Shown one piece after another: positions 37,188-45,332 of a DNA stretch of 64,000 bases (position 1 is the first letter of the stretch; each line of letters opens with the position of its first letter). The notes below the pieces were generated by a model, which did no database searches, was not told where the DNA came from, and saw nothing but the letters and a program-made list of their open reading frames with translations. The DNA is taken from assembly GCA_965198855.1 (NCBI GenBank), contig CBDAPZ010000001.1, positions 1,798,001 through 1,862,000 of the forward strand, read 5' to 3'. Position numbers and translations under genes: made by a program. The stretch comes from BOG-908 sp965198855. GTDB taxonomy: Bacteria > Pseudomonadota > Alphaproteobacteria > Acetobacterales > Acetobacteraceae.

Positions 37188-38888
37188 ATGGGTCAGGTCG
37201 TCTCGCCGAGAATCCATCTCAGCCCACTCATGACGGCGGCCCTCGACAGCACGCCGATCGGATTGATGGTGTTTGACAAGGCAGGTGTAAGCCAACACGT
37301 CAATTGGCGCGCTGTGCAGCTGCTCGGGCTTACGCGCGTGGTCGATCAAACACACCACGCATCTCTGCTGGCAGATTGCACCGCATTGGATAGCAAGGCG
37401 CGCGAGATGCTGGGATTGGCATTCGAGAACCATGCTGTCGCAAGCGCTTTAGAGATGCAGATATCGTTGGCCGGCGATGACGCACCGAGCCTGCTTTCTA
37501 TCGACATCAGACCCGCAGAAAACCTCGGCTGGGTGGTGAGCCTGGAAGATGTGACGCTGATACGGCAGACCCAGGATTGGTTGCTGGAACACGTCTCCAC
37601 AGATCCCATCACAAGGCTGCCGAACCGGCAGCATTTCATGTTGATGCTGCACGACATTATGGTGAACGGCGAAGAAAAAAGCTTTAGTCCTGCCGTCATG
37701 CTGGTGAACCTGCATCGTTTCAAACTCATCAACGATACGCTTGGTACCGACTCGGGAGATATGTTGTTGCGCATGGTGGGTGATCGTATTGCCTCTACCT
37801 TGCGCGAAGATGACCACCTGGCCCGCACCGCCGGGAACGAGTTCGCTGTGGCGCTCGGGAAGAGCAACGGACACGCTGCCGTCGCCGCCCGCGCAGCCTC
37901 GTTGCTGGAACGGCTTTTCGGGCCCTATATGGTGGACGGGCAGAAGGTGACTCTGGGTGCGAAGATAGGCATTGCCCACGCGCCAGAGCATGGACGAACC
38001 GCTGAAGCGCTCCTCGCGAATGCAGGGCTCGCCTTACAGGATATAGAGGCTTCTTCACCGACGAATATACGGTTTTTCGATGCTGGTCTCACGGAGCGGG
38101 CCGTGCGCCGGCGCAGCCTGGAGGCCGATCTGCGCCTGGCGCTTGAACGGCAGGAATTCGCGCTGCATTACCAGGCGCAAGTGGATGTGCATCGCGGCTG
38201 CGTCACCGGAATGGAAGCGCTGATACGGTGGCACAGTCCGGCGCGCGGCATGGTGCCGCCTTCGGATTTCATACCGCTGGCTGAAGAAATAGGACTGATC
38301 GGTGAGATTGGGGATTGGGTGCTGCGGGAAGCGTGCCGTGAGGCCACACATTGGCCGGATGAGATCACCGTCGCCATCAATGCCTCGCCCCTGCAGATTG
38401 AGGCCGGCAATTTCGCGCAGAACGTGACCAAGGCACTCGCCGCTACCGGGCTGCCGGCCCGCAGACTGGAAATCGAAATTACCGAAAGCCTGCTGCTGAG
38501 GGATACCGGTCCGGTTACAAACACCTTGGCAGCGATCCAGGCGCTTGGCGCCCGCCTCGTGCTCGATGATTTCGGCACGGGCTACGCCTCGCTCAGTCAG
38601 CTCAGCCGCTTTCATTTCGACAAGATCAAGATCGATCGATCCTTCGTCAGCCCTGAACATATTTCGACCGAGACCAAGGCCATCGTCAGATCTATCGCCG
38701 CGCTGGCGCAAAGCCTGGGGATACCGAGCACGGCGGAAGGTGTCGAAACACAGCTACAACTGGATCAGATCATGGCTGACGGGTGCACCTGCGTACAAGG
38801 CTATTATCTGAGTCGCCCGGTGCCGGCGAGCGCCGTAACCGACGTGCTGCTGCGGCTGCATCACCCAACAACACAAGTCGCAGCATAA
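37188..38888 (+). CDS. PAS-GGDEF-EAL protein, probable c-di-GMP phosphodiesterase
   Basis: This 566-residue protein has an N-terminal PAS-like sensor (about 15-130), a GGDEF domain and an EAL domain. The GGDEF active-site loop reads AGNEF (near 215), so diguanylate cyclase activity is probably lost, though GTP binding might remain. The EAL domain keeps its catalytic set: MEALIRW (near 342), INASPLQ, EITES, DDFGTGYASLSQL, KIKID and AEGVET. The net effect is expected to be c-di-GMP hydrolysis, favouring motility over exopolysaccharide. ATG 37188 has AAGG upstream. A TTG start further up is not supported. It may be co-transcribed with ccmAB. Confidence 0.9.
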   Translation: MGQVVSPRIHLSPLMTAALDSTPIGLMVFDKAGVSQHVNWRAVQLLGLTRVVDQTHHASLLADCTALDSKAREMLGLAFENHAVASALEMQISLAGDDAPSLLSIDIRPAENLGWVVSLEDVTLIRQTQDWLLEHVSTDPITRLPNRQHFMLMLHDIMVNGEEKSFSPAVMLVNLHRFKLINDTLGTDSGDMLLRMVGDRIASTLREDDHLARTAGNEFAVALGKSNGHAAVAARAASLLERLFGPYMVDGQKVTLGAKIGIAHAPEHGRTAEALLANAGLALQDIEASSPTNIRFFDAGLTERAVRRRSLEADLRLALERQEFALHYQAQVDVHRGCVTGMEALIRWHSPARGMVPPSDFIPLAEEIGLIGEIGDWVLREACREATHWPDEITVAINASPLQIEAGNFAQNVTKALAATGLPARRLEIEITESLLLRDTGPVTNTLAAIQALGARLVLDDFGTGYASLSQLSRFHFDKIKIDRSFVSPEHISTETKAIVRSIAALAQSLGIPSTAEGVETQLQLDQIMADGCTCVQGYYLSRPVPASAVTDVLLRLHHPTTQVAA

Positions 38889-38889
38889 G

Positions 38890-39477
38890 CTACCGGCGTG
38901 CGCGTAATGCCGTGGCCAGCGTGCCATCATCCAGCACATCCAACGCGCCGCCGATCGGCACACCCTGCGCCACACGGGTGATCCGCACGCCGGTTGGCGC
39001 AAGTCGGTTCGACAGGAAATGCGCAGTGGTGGCGCCATCCACCGTGGCGCTCAACGCCAAAATGATTTCGGCTACCTCGCCCTCGAGCACACGGTTGATC
39101 AACGGCGACACATTTAAATCTTCCGGGCCGGTGCCCGACAAAGCCGAAAGCGTCCCGCCCAGCACATGATATAGACCGCGATGCACCTGCGCCCGCTCCA
39201 GCGCCCAAAGATCGCCCACGCTTTCTACCACACAAACGATGCTGCGATCGCGCTCCTCATCGGAGCACACCGAACACGGATCCTGGCTGTCAAGATTGCC
39301 GCACACGGAGCAATGACGCACGGACTGCGCGGCCGCCGCCAATGCACGTGCGAGCGGCACCATGCGTGTCTGAGGTTCCTGAAGCAGGCGCAGCACGATA
39401 CGCCGCGCACTCCGCTGCCCTAAACCGGGCAGCCGCGCAAAAACCTGTATCAATGCATCGATCTCAGGACCACCCAA
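38890..39477 (-). CDS. recR: Recombination mediator RecR
   Basis: This 195-residue RecR helps load RecA at gaps with RecF/RecO. It has the N-terminal helix-hairpin-helix (RLPGLGQRSARRIVLRLL), the zinc site Cys56, Cys59, Cys68 and Cys71, and a Toprim domain (VVESVGDLWALE). The start is a TTG without a strong ribosome site. In most Alphaproteobacteria recR closely follows ybaB, but here a family A repeat of about 50 bases separates them. Its stop lies one base from the convergent GGDEF-EAL gene. Confidence 0.93.
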   Translation of the reverse strand: MGGPEIDALIQVFARLPGLGQRSARRIVLRLLQEPQTRMVPLARALAAAAQSVRHCSVCGNLDSQDPCSVCSDEERDRSIVCVVESVGDLWALERAQVHRGLYHVLGGTLSALSGTGPEDLNVSPLINRVLEGEVAEIILALSATVDGATTAHFLSNRLAPTGVRITRVAQGVPIGGALDVLDDGTLATALRARR

Positions 39478-39493
39478 ATGGACGTATCGCCTA

Positions 39494-39546
39494 AGGAAAA
39501 GAAGCGCTTTTTTTCTGAAGAAAAGAAACCAAAAGACTTTTGATTG
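39494..39546 (-). repeat. Family A hairpin repeat, copy 4 (inside dnaX-ybaB-recR)
   Basis: TTTTTCTGAAGAAAAGAAACC and CAAAAGACTTTTGATTG fill the gap between ybaB and recR, which are usually co-transcribed. If it terminates transcription, recR must have another promoter or be expressed by read-through. Confidence 0.75.
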
Positions 39547-39870
39547 TCAGAAAGGAAGCTTTAGGCCGGCGGGGAGATCCATGCCGCCCGTTACCTTCGA
39601 CATCTCTTCAGCCATCATGTCGTCGAGCTTGCGTTTTGCATCGGCGTGGGCAGAGACGATGAGGTCCTGCAGCATTTCCATCTCTGATGGATCTGCCAGC
39701 TTCGGATCGATCTTGATGCCGCGCAGCAGGCCCTTGCCGCCCATCGTTACGACCACCATGCCGGCGCCGGATTGGCCTTGAACTTCTGCTGCTTCGACGC
39801 GGGCCTGCATTTCCGCCATCTTCGCTTGCATCTGCGAGGCCTGTTTCATCAATCCGGCAATGTTCTTCAT
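39547..39870 (-). CDS. ybaB: YbaB/EbfC nucleoid-associated protein
   Basis: This 107-residue YbaB/EbfC family DNA-binding protein opens MKNIAGLMKQASQMQAKMAE, contains the glycine-rich VTMGGKGLLRGIKIDP core, and ends MDLPAGLKLPF. It overlaps the dnaX stop by four bases (ATGA), the usual arrangement. Its role is in nucleoid organisation and perhaps recombination with RecR. Confidence 0.95.
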   Translation of the reverse strand: MKNIAGLMKQASQMQAKMAEMQARVEAAEVQGQSGAGMVVVTMGGKGLLRGIKIDPKLADPSEMEMLQDLIVSAHADAKRKLDDMMAEEMSKVTGGMDLPAGLKLPF

Positions 39871-41756
39871 CTCTGTGTCTCCATCAAAAAACGCGGATCA
39901 GCTTCGAGCGGCGCGTCCATGAGATCGGCTGGTTCATCCGGATCGTCCGTTGTGAAACCTGGCGTGCCAGGCTCGCCTAGGCTGATTTCCGCTGGCAACC
40001 CATAGAAATCGGCCGTCGGGTCGTTCACAGTCTCGATTCTTGCACCCGGGAAAGCCTCCATGATCGCACGCACGAGCGGGTGCTCGGCGGCGGATGACCG
40101 GCGGTCACGTTCGGCGGCACTGCCTTGGTCAGCCAGGGTCGCTTCGCCGACGGCCGCACTGATCGCGATCGTCCAGCGTGTGCCGGTCACGCGTTGCAGG
40201 AGTGCTGCCAGCTTGGACGCAAGATCACGCGGCGCGTCCGGATGCGGCCGCAACTCGATAACGGGCGGTGCGAACCGCACCAAATGAACAGAATGCAGCA
40301 AATGCCCGTGCAGCAATGGGTCGCGTTCAGCGAGCGCCATGGCCATGACGTCCCGAAAGCTCGCCAGGCGTGGCGCCCTCGCTGTGAGCGCAGGTTGCGC
40401 CAAGGTCAGCCCACCGGAAACCGCACGGGCGCCACCTCCGCCATCCGGTCTCGGTGCCGAGTTGGCCAAGGCGGCGGGCGTGCCGGGCCCTTGCGACAGC
40501 AGGCGTTTCACCAGATCACCTGGGGTTGGCTGCTCGGACACATGACATAGACGGATCAGGATCATTTCTGCGGCTGCACGTCTATCGGGTGCCGCTTCGA
40601 CTTCAGACATGCCTTTCAATAGCATCTGCCAGGCACGGCCCAAAACCGGGATCGACAACCGGTCCGCCAGTGCCGCGCCGCGCGTACGTTCCGCCTCCGG
40701 CAATTCCTGCGAGCGGCGCAGTTCGGGCAGTGATTTCAGGCGAGACAAAGTGTGGGTCAGGTCCAGCAGATCGCCCAGCAATACACCGAGATCGGCACCC
40801 AGCGCGTAGGCCTGATCCGTAATAGAGAGGGCATCCGCAGGGCGACCCTCCGTCACCGCCTCCATAAGGTCGAAGACGAGGCCGCGATCGGCGACGCCGA
40901 GCATTTCGGACACCGATACGGCTGAGACCACCTGCTCGTCGGCCACGAAGCCCTGCGCGATCGCCTGATCCAGCAGCGACAAGCCATCCCGCACCGAGCC
41001 ATCGGCCGCACGTGCGATGGCCGCCAAAGCCTCATCCTCGATCGCCACCTGCTCGAGATCGGCGATCTTGCGGTAATGCGAGGAGAGCATTGCAACCGGG
41101 ATACGACGCAGATCGAAACGCTGGCAGCGGGACAGGACCGTCACCGGCACCTTGCGGATTTCCGTCGTTGCAAACACGAATTTCACGTGCGGCGGGGGCT
41201 CTTCCAACGTCTTCAGCAATGCGTTGAATGCGTTACGGGAGAGCATGTGCACTTCGTCGACAATAAAAACCTTGGTGCGTGCCTGCATCGGGCGAAACCG
41301 CGTCGCCTCGATAATCTCGCGCACATCGTCTACGCCGGTGCGCGAGGCGGCATCCATTTCCACCACGTCCGGATGGCGATCGGCGAGGATGCCACGGCAG
41401 TTTTCGCAAACGCCGCACGGATCGGGGGTAGGACCGCCTTTCCCATCGACACCGACGCAGTTCAGCGCGCGCGCGATGATCCGTGCCGTCGTGGTTTTTC
41501 CGACGCCGCGCACGCCCGTCAGCATGAAGGCGTGGGCGATGCGGTTCAGCGCGAAGGCGTTGCGCAGGATGCGCACCATCGCATCCTGGCCGATCAGATC
41601 ATCGAAGGTGGTTGGCCGGTATTTCCGCGCGAGCACGCGATACGGCACCGAGGGTTCGGCTGCGGCCGCCTTCTGCGGCGCCGGCGCCGGGTCGCCGAAC
41701 AGGCCGGGGCCTTCTGGCACAGGCGGCGCCAAGAAATCGGGTTCGGTATCAGACAT
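39867..41756 (-). CDS. dnaX: DNA polymerase III subunit gamma/tau
   Basis: This 629-residue clamp-loader AAA+ ATPase has Walker A GVRGVGKTT (81-89), zinc ligands Cys100, Cys114, Cys117 and Cys120, and Walker B FIVDEVHMLS. The N-terminal half is typical. The Pro/Ala/Gly-rich middle and C-terminal domain IV/V-like region correspond to tau. I did not establish a frameshift site that would make a separate gamma. It is transcribed just downstream of the SRP RNA and overlaps ybaB. Confidence 0.95.
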   Translation of the reverse strand: MSDTEPDFLAPPVPEGPGLFGDPAPAPQKAAAAEPSVPYRVLARKYRPTTFDDLIGQDAMVRILRNAFALNRIAHAFMLTGVRGVGKTTTARIIARALNCVGVDGKGGPTPDPCGVCENCRGILADRHPDVVEMDAASRTGVDDVREIIEATRFRPMQARTKVFIVDEVHMLSRNAFNALLKTLEEPPPHVKFVFATTEIRKVPVTVLSRCQRFDLRRIPVAMLSSHYRKIADLEQVAIEDEALAAIARAADGSVRDGLSLLDQAIAQGFVADEQVVSAVSVSEMLGVADRGLVFDLMEAVTEGRPADALSITDQAYALGADLGVLLGDLLDLTHTLSRLKSLPELRRSQELPEAERTRGAALADRLSIPVLGRAWQMLLKGMSEVEAAPDRRAAAEMILIRLCHVSEQPTPGDLVKRLLSQGPGTPAALANSAPRPDGGGGARAVSGGLTLAQPALTARAPRLASFRDVMAMALAERDPLLHGHLLHSVHLVRFAPPVIELRPHPDAPRDLASKLAALLQRVTGTRWTIAISAAVGEATLADQGSAAERDRRSSAAEHPLVRAIMEAFPGARIETVNDPTADFYGLPAEISLGEPGTPGFTTDDPDEPADLMDAPLEADPRFLMETQR

Positions 41757-41800
41757 GCATGCTAGCGCCGGGCCCCTCGGCCGCCACGGCGGCTAGATTT

Positions 41801-41904
41801 GGGTGGGAGGCCAACAAACGACCCGTGCGTTGACCCACTGCGGCTGCTTCCTTCCGGACCTGACCGGGTTGGCAGGGCGCCCGTCCGCCGCCGACCTCCC
41901 GACC
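41801..41904 (-). ncRNA. ffs: Signal recognition particle RNA, small bacterial type
   Basis: On minus, the sequence carries the highly conserved Ffh-binding apical stem GGTCAGGTCCGGAAGGAAGC, closed by a long helix. GGTCGGGAGG at the 5' end pairs with CCTCCCACC at the 3' end with one bulge. Length is about 104 bases, as for 4.5S-type RNA. The position immediately upstream of dnaX is conserved in Alphaproteobacteria. Ends are estimated from the pairing and promoter. Confidence 0.95.
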
Positions 41905-41907
41905 GGA

Positions 41908-41936
41908 ATATCATGCGGCAGCCCGAAAGGCGCAAG
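41908..41936 (-). promoter_or_regulatory. Probable sigma-70 promoter of the SRP RNA
   Basis: On minus, CTTGCG (41931-41936) and TGATAT (41908-41913) are 17 bases apart, and the RNA's 5' helix begins about four bases after the -10 element. The placement fits transcription of ffs and probably also dnaX. Confidence 0.65.
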
Positions 41937-42042
41937 AGCGCCCCGCGTCCCGCGCCACACTCAAAGCCAAAATCAACCTCTCCGATGCACTTTGCGCAGG
42001 TCGCGGCCCGTGCTACCGCGCGCCGAGTTCAGGAGAGAGCCT

Positions 42043-42543
42043 ATGTCCGAGACAGTCGACCCCACAGCCGCTCAAGCCGGCCAGCCGCAGCCGCCTCTGG
42101 TCGTCAATGTTCAATATATCAAGGACCTTTCGTTCGAAGTGCCGAATGCACCAGACATCTACGCGACGCTGCGTAGCCAGCCGCAGGTGTCGATCAATCT
42201 CGACGTCCAGGCGCGTGCTCTGCAGGAAGGCCAGAACGTCTATGAGGTCGTGCTGGCAGTGAAGGCCGAAGCGCGTGAGCCGGTGCAGAATGGCGGCGAA
42301 GGCCGGCCGGTGTTCATCGCAGAACTGCAATATGCCGGCGTGTTCACCCTGAACGGCGTGCCGGCTGACTCGGTCGAGCCCCTCCTGCTGATCGAGTGCC
42401 CGCGCCTGCTGTTCCCCTTTGCACGCGCCATTCTCTCCGATGTCACGCGCGAGGGCGGCTTCCCACCGGTTTTGCTGCAGCCGATCGACTTTGTTGGCCT
42501 TTGGCAGAGCCGCCGCCAGGCCGCTGCTGCGGCTGCCAACTAG
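42043..42543 (+). CDS. secB: Protein-export chaperone SecB
   Basis: This 166-residue SecB is the cytosolic chaperone that keeps preproteins unfolded and hands them to SecA. Family segments are VQYIKDLSFEVPNAP, EVVLAVKAEAR, CPRLLFPFARAILSDVTREG and FPPVLLQPIDF. ATG 42043 has AGGAGAG upstream. The open frame extends further 5' across the SRP RNA region but that part is not coding. It stands alone and is convergent with epmA. Confidence 0.96.
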   Translation: MSETVDPTAAQAGQPQPPLVVNVQYIKDLSFEVPNAPDIYATLRSQPQVSINLDVQARALQEGQNVYEVVLAVKAEAREPVQNGGEGRPVFIAELQYAGVFTLNGVPADSVEPLLLIECPRLLFPFARAILSDVTREGGFPPVLLQPIDFVGLWQSRRQAAAAAAN

Positions 42544-42553
42544 CTGCTACTGT

Positions 42554-42580
42554 CGGCCAGCGCTGTAGATGCGCTGGCCG
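42554..42580. terminator. Hairpin between secB and epmA
   Basis: GGCCAGCG (42555-42562) pairs with CGCTGGCC (42572-42579) across a nine-base loop, with one further pair outside, in the 45-base gap between convergent genes. It has no T-run. It is a plausible two-way terminator and is unrelated in sequence to repeat families A and B. Confidence 0.6.
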
Positions 42581-42588
42581 GCTGCGTC

Positions 42589-43575
42589 CTACAGCCACAA
42601 AACCTGGTCGATCCGGTCAGCGCCGGACGCGATCATGGCGAGGCGATCGAAGCCTAGGGCGATGCCGCTCGAACCCGGCATGCCATGCGCTAGCGCGGCC
42701 AGAAAATCCTCGTCGAGCGGCCAGTCTTCGCCATAGAGCGCATGGCGCCGCGTGCGATCTGCCTCGAACCGGCTGCGTTGCTCGGCCGCGTCGGTCAGTT
42801 CTTCAAAGGCGTTTGCAAGCTCCATCCCGCATACGAACAGTTCAAACCGCAGCGCCACGCGAGGATCGGCAGGGTCGCGGACGGCTAAGGCAGCTTGAGC
42901 CGCCGGCCAGTGGGTGAGGAAGCACGGGATGTCGTGCCCAATATTCGGCTCGATGCGCTCCAGGAGCAGCCGGAAGAAAAGATCCTCCCAATCCTCGCCC
43001 GGACGCAGCGTTGCCCCGGCTGAGGCTGCGAGCGCTGCGGCATCGCCCGCGGTGCTCAGGAGATCTGCGCCCGCATAACGCGCGAAGGCCTCGGCAACGG
43101 TAAGCCGCTCGAACCTGCCGAGGTCGCTCGTGATGCCGCCGGAAGAGACCACCGGCGGGAGGACCGCCCGGAGGAAAGCTTCCGTCTCGTCAATCAGCGA
43201 CTCGAACGAGGCACCCGGCCGATACCATTCCAGCATGGTGAACTCGCTCGCGTGGCGCGCGCTCGCCTCCTCGTTTCGCCATACGCGTGCCAGCTGGAAA
43301 ATCGGGCCGGATTGGCCGACCAACAGGCGCTTCATGGCAAATTCGGGACTGGTGTGAAGCCACAAGGCCTTTGCCTCGCCATGAGGCGACACGTAGGCCG
43401 TGGCGAAACTGCGCACATGCACCTCTTCGCCTGGCGCGCTGACAGCGTAGGGGGTCTCGACCTCAAGATAGCCGCGCTGCGCGAAAAATGCCCGCGTCGC
43501 CTGGGTCACCATGGCGCGCCGACGCAGAAAGGGCTGTCGATCTGCGAGGGAAAGAGGGTGCCAGCGTGGGCGCAT
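42589..43575 (-). CDS. epmA: EF-P beta-lysylation ligase EpmA (PoxA/GenX)
   Basis: This 328-residue class II lysyl-tRNA-synthetase-like enzyme without an anticodon domain attaches (R)-beta-lysine to the conserved Lys of EF-P. Class II motifs are YLEVETPYAV (motif 1 region), FQLARVWRNEEASARHASEFTMLEWYR (motif 2, written in pieces here as VWRNEE and EFTMLEWYR) and GIALGFDRLAM (motif 3). ATG 43575 was chosen by homology. ATG 43587 is possible. It diverges from epmB, with efp directly after that. Confidence 0.94.
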   Translation of the reverse strand: MRPRWHPLSLADRQPFLRRRAMVTQATRAFFAQRGYLEVETPYAVSAPGEEVHVRSFATAYVSPHGEAKALWLHTSPEFAMKRLLVGQSGPIFQLARVWRNEEASARHASEFTMLEWYRPGASFESLIDETEAFLRAVLPPVVSSGGITSDLGRFERLTVAEAFARYAGADLLSTAGDAAALAASAGATLRPGEDWEDLFFRLLLERIEPNIGHDIPCFLTHWPAAQAALAVRDPADPRVALRFELFVCGMELANAFEELTDAAEQRSRFEADRTRRHALYGEDWPLDEDFLAALAHGMPGSSGIALGFDRLAMIASGADRIDQVLWL

Positions 43576-43652
43576 GGGAGCTCTCATATGGTCAGGTGGG
43601 ACGCCGGGTGATACGCCGCCGCCCCTCACCTTACGACCAAAGCCAGATACCC

Positions 43653-44687
43653 ATGCCAGATGGAACGTTGAGAAGCGTCGATAGCCTGATCGCGGCCGGG
43701 CTGCTGCCGGAAGAGCAACGCGCAGCCATGGCCCGAATCGCCTCACGCTATGCGATCGCGGTACCGGACGCTTTTGCCCGGTTGATCGAGGCACCGGACG
43801 ACCCGATCAGCCGCCAGGTGGTGCCCAGCGAGGCCGAACTTCTCCGCGCGCCGCATGAACGCACCGACCCGACCGGCGATGGGGCTCACTCTCCGGTGCC
43901 CGGTATCGTGCACCGCTACCCTGACCGCGCCTTGCTCAAACCGCTGCTCGTCTGCCCGGTCTATTGCCGCTTCTGTTTCCGCCGCGAGCATGTCGGCCCA
44001 GGCGGCGGCCTTCTCAGCGATGCCGAGATGGAAGCGGCCCTGGACTATCTGCGGAACACGCCAGCGATCCGTGAGGTGATCCTGACCGGGGGTGACCCCT
44101 TGCTGCTGTCGGTGCGACGCCTGCGGAAATTGCTGTCGGCGCTGGACGACATCCCCCATGTCGAATTGCTGCGGATTCATAGCCGTGTGCCGGTCGCGGA
44201 CCCCGGGTTGGTCACCGAAGCCCTTGCAGCGGCACTCGAGACGGAGAAACCGCTCTGGCTGGTTCTGCACGCAAACCATGCGCGGGAGTTCTCCGAAGCG
44301 GCGCAATCAGCGCTGAGGCGCATCCGTGCCGCCGGCATTCCGCTCCTGGGCCAGTCGGTTCTGCTGCGTGGCGTGAACGACAGCGAGGCGGCCCTGGAAG
44401 ATCTGTTCAGGACCATGCTGCGGGCGCGGGTAAAACCCTATTACCTGCACCATCTGGACGCAGCACCCGGCACGGCGCATTTCCAGGTGTCGATCGAGGA
44501 GGGACAGCGTTTGTTGCGCGGCCTCCGCGGCCGTATCACCGGCCTCGCCTGGCCTACCTATGTACTCGATGTTCCCGGCGGCCATGGCAAGGTGCCGATC
44601 GGCCCAAGCTATCTCACCTCGGCCACGCAGGTGACCGACCCCTGGGGCATCCAGCACATGCTTGCTGAGGCCGCGCCCACCCGTTAG
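43653..44687 (+). CDS. epmB: EF-P lysine 2,3-aminomutase EpmB (KamA family radical SAM)
   Basis: This 344-residue radical SAM enzyme turns L-alpha-lysine into (R)-beta-lysine for EF-P. The cluster-binding Cys101, Cys105 and Cys108 lie in CPVYCRFCFRR, with VILTGGDPLLL following. It is the short EpmB form, lacking the large extra domains of catabolic lysine aminomutases, and it neighbours epmA and efp, so the EF-P role is well supported. The start ATG 43653 is chosen by family length. The frame extends upstream. Confidence 0.94.
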   Translation: MPDGTLRSVDSLIAAGLLPEEQRAAMARIASRYAIAVPDAFARLIEAPDDPISRQVVPSEAELLRAPHERTDPTGDGAHSPVPGIVHRYPDRALLKPLLVCPVYCRFCFRREHVGPGGGLLSDAEMEAALDYLRNTPAIREVILTGGDPLLLSVRRLRKLLSALDDIPHVELLRIHSRVPVADPGLVTEALAAALETEKPLWLVLHANHAREFSEAAQSALRRIRAAGIPLLGQSVLLRGVNDSEAALEDLFRTMLRARVKPYYLHHLDAAPGTAHFQVSIEEGQRLLRGLRGRITGLAWPTYVLDVPGGHGKVPIGPSYLTSATQVTDPWGIQHMLAEAAPTR

Positions 44688-44728
44688 AAGCCCCCTCTTC
44701 TCCAAAATCTCGCGAGAGTTCTCCGCCC

Positions 44729-45295
44729 ATGAAGCAGCAGGCCAATCTTATCCGCGCCGGTCAGGTGATCGAGCATGACGGCCGCCGCTGGACGGTGCTG
44801 AAGCAGCAAATCATCACCCCGGGCAAAGGTGGCGCCTTCATCCAGGTGGAAATGCGTGACCTCAAGACCGGCAACAAGACGAACGAGCGTTGGCGTACCG
44901 CCGACACGGTCGAACGGCTGATGACCGACAACAAGGATTTCACTTATTCCTATACGGACGGCGACAATATCGTTCTGATGGATCCGGAAACCTTCGAGCA
45001 GACCATTGTTCCGCTGGTGATCCTCGGCGACCAAGCACCGTTTCTGCAGGATAACATGACCATCGACGTGGACTTGGTGGAAGGCGAGCCTGTCGGCGCG
45101 CATCTGCCGCCCATGGTGACGCTCGAGATCATCGAAGCGGACCCGGTCGTAAAGGGCCAGACCGCCAGTTCCAGCTACAAGCCGGCCCGGCTTTCCAATG
45201 GCGTCAAGACATTGGTGCCCCCCTTCGTGGAAGCAGGCGAACGCGTCGTGGTCCGCACCGAAGACGGCTCCTATGTAGAGCGTGCCAAAGGCTGA
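44729..45295 (+). CDS. efp: Elongation factor P
   Basis: This 188-residue EF-P relieves ribosome stalling at polyproline. The three-domain family layout is complete, ending YKPARLSNGVKTLVPPFVEAG and RTEDGSYVERAKG (in pieces). Lys33 in TPGKGGAF is the site for beta-lysylation by EpmA/EpmB, both encoded just upstream. The ribosome site is not strong, with GAGAG about 14 bases before the ATG. It follows epmB by 41 bases. Confidence 0.96.
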   Translation: MKQQANLIRAGQVIEHDGRRWTVLKQQIITPGKGGAFIQVEMRDLKTGNKTNERWRTADTVERLMTDNKDFTYSYTDGDNIVLMDPETFEQTIVPLVILGDQAPFLQDNMTIDVDLVEGEPVGAHLPPMVTLEIIEADPVVKGQTASSSYKPARLSNGVKTLVPPFVEAGERVVVRTEDGSYVERAKG

Positions 45296-45332
45296 CCGGC
45301 CCGGCCAAGCATAGTTACGAAAGCTCGCATCA

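Noticed and set aside
41803..42042. N-terminal extension of SecB across the SRP RNA
   Set aside because: The sequence there is the conserved SRP RNA on minus, and the SecB family starts at the ATG at 42043 with a good ribosome site.
43576..43794. N-terminal extension of EpmA
   Set aside because: The extra residues are Arg/Pro-rich and overlap the divergent epmB start region. Homologues begin near 43575.
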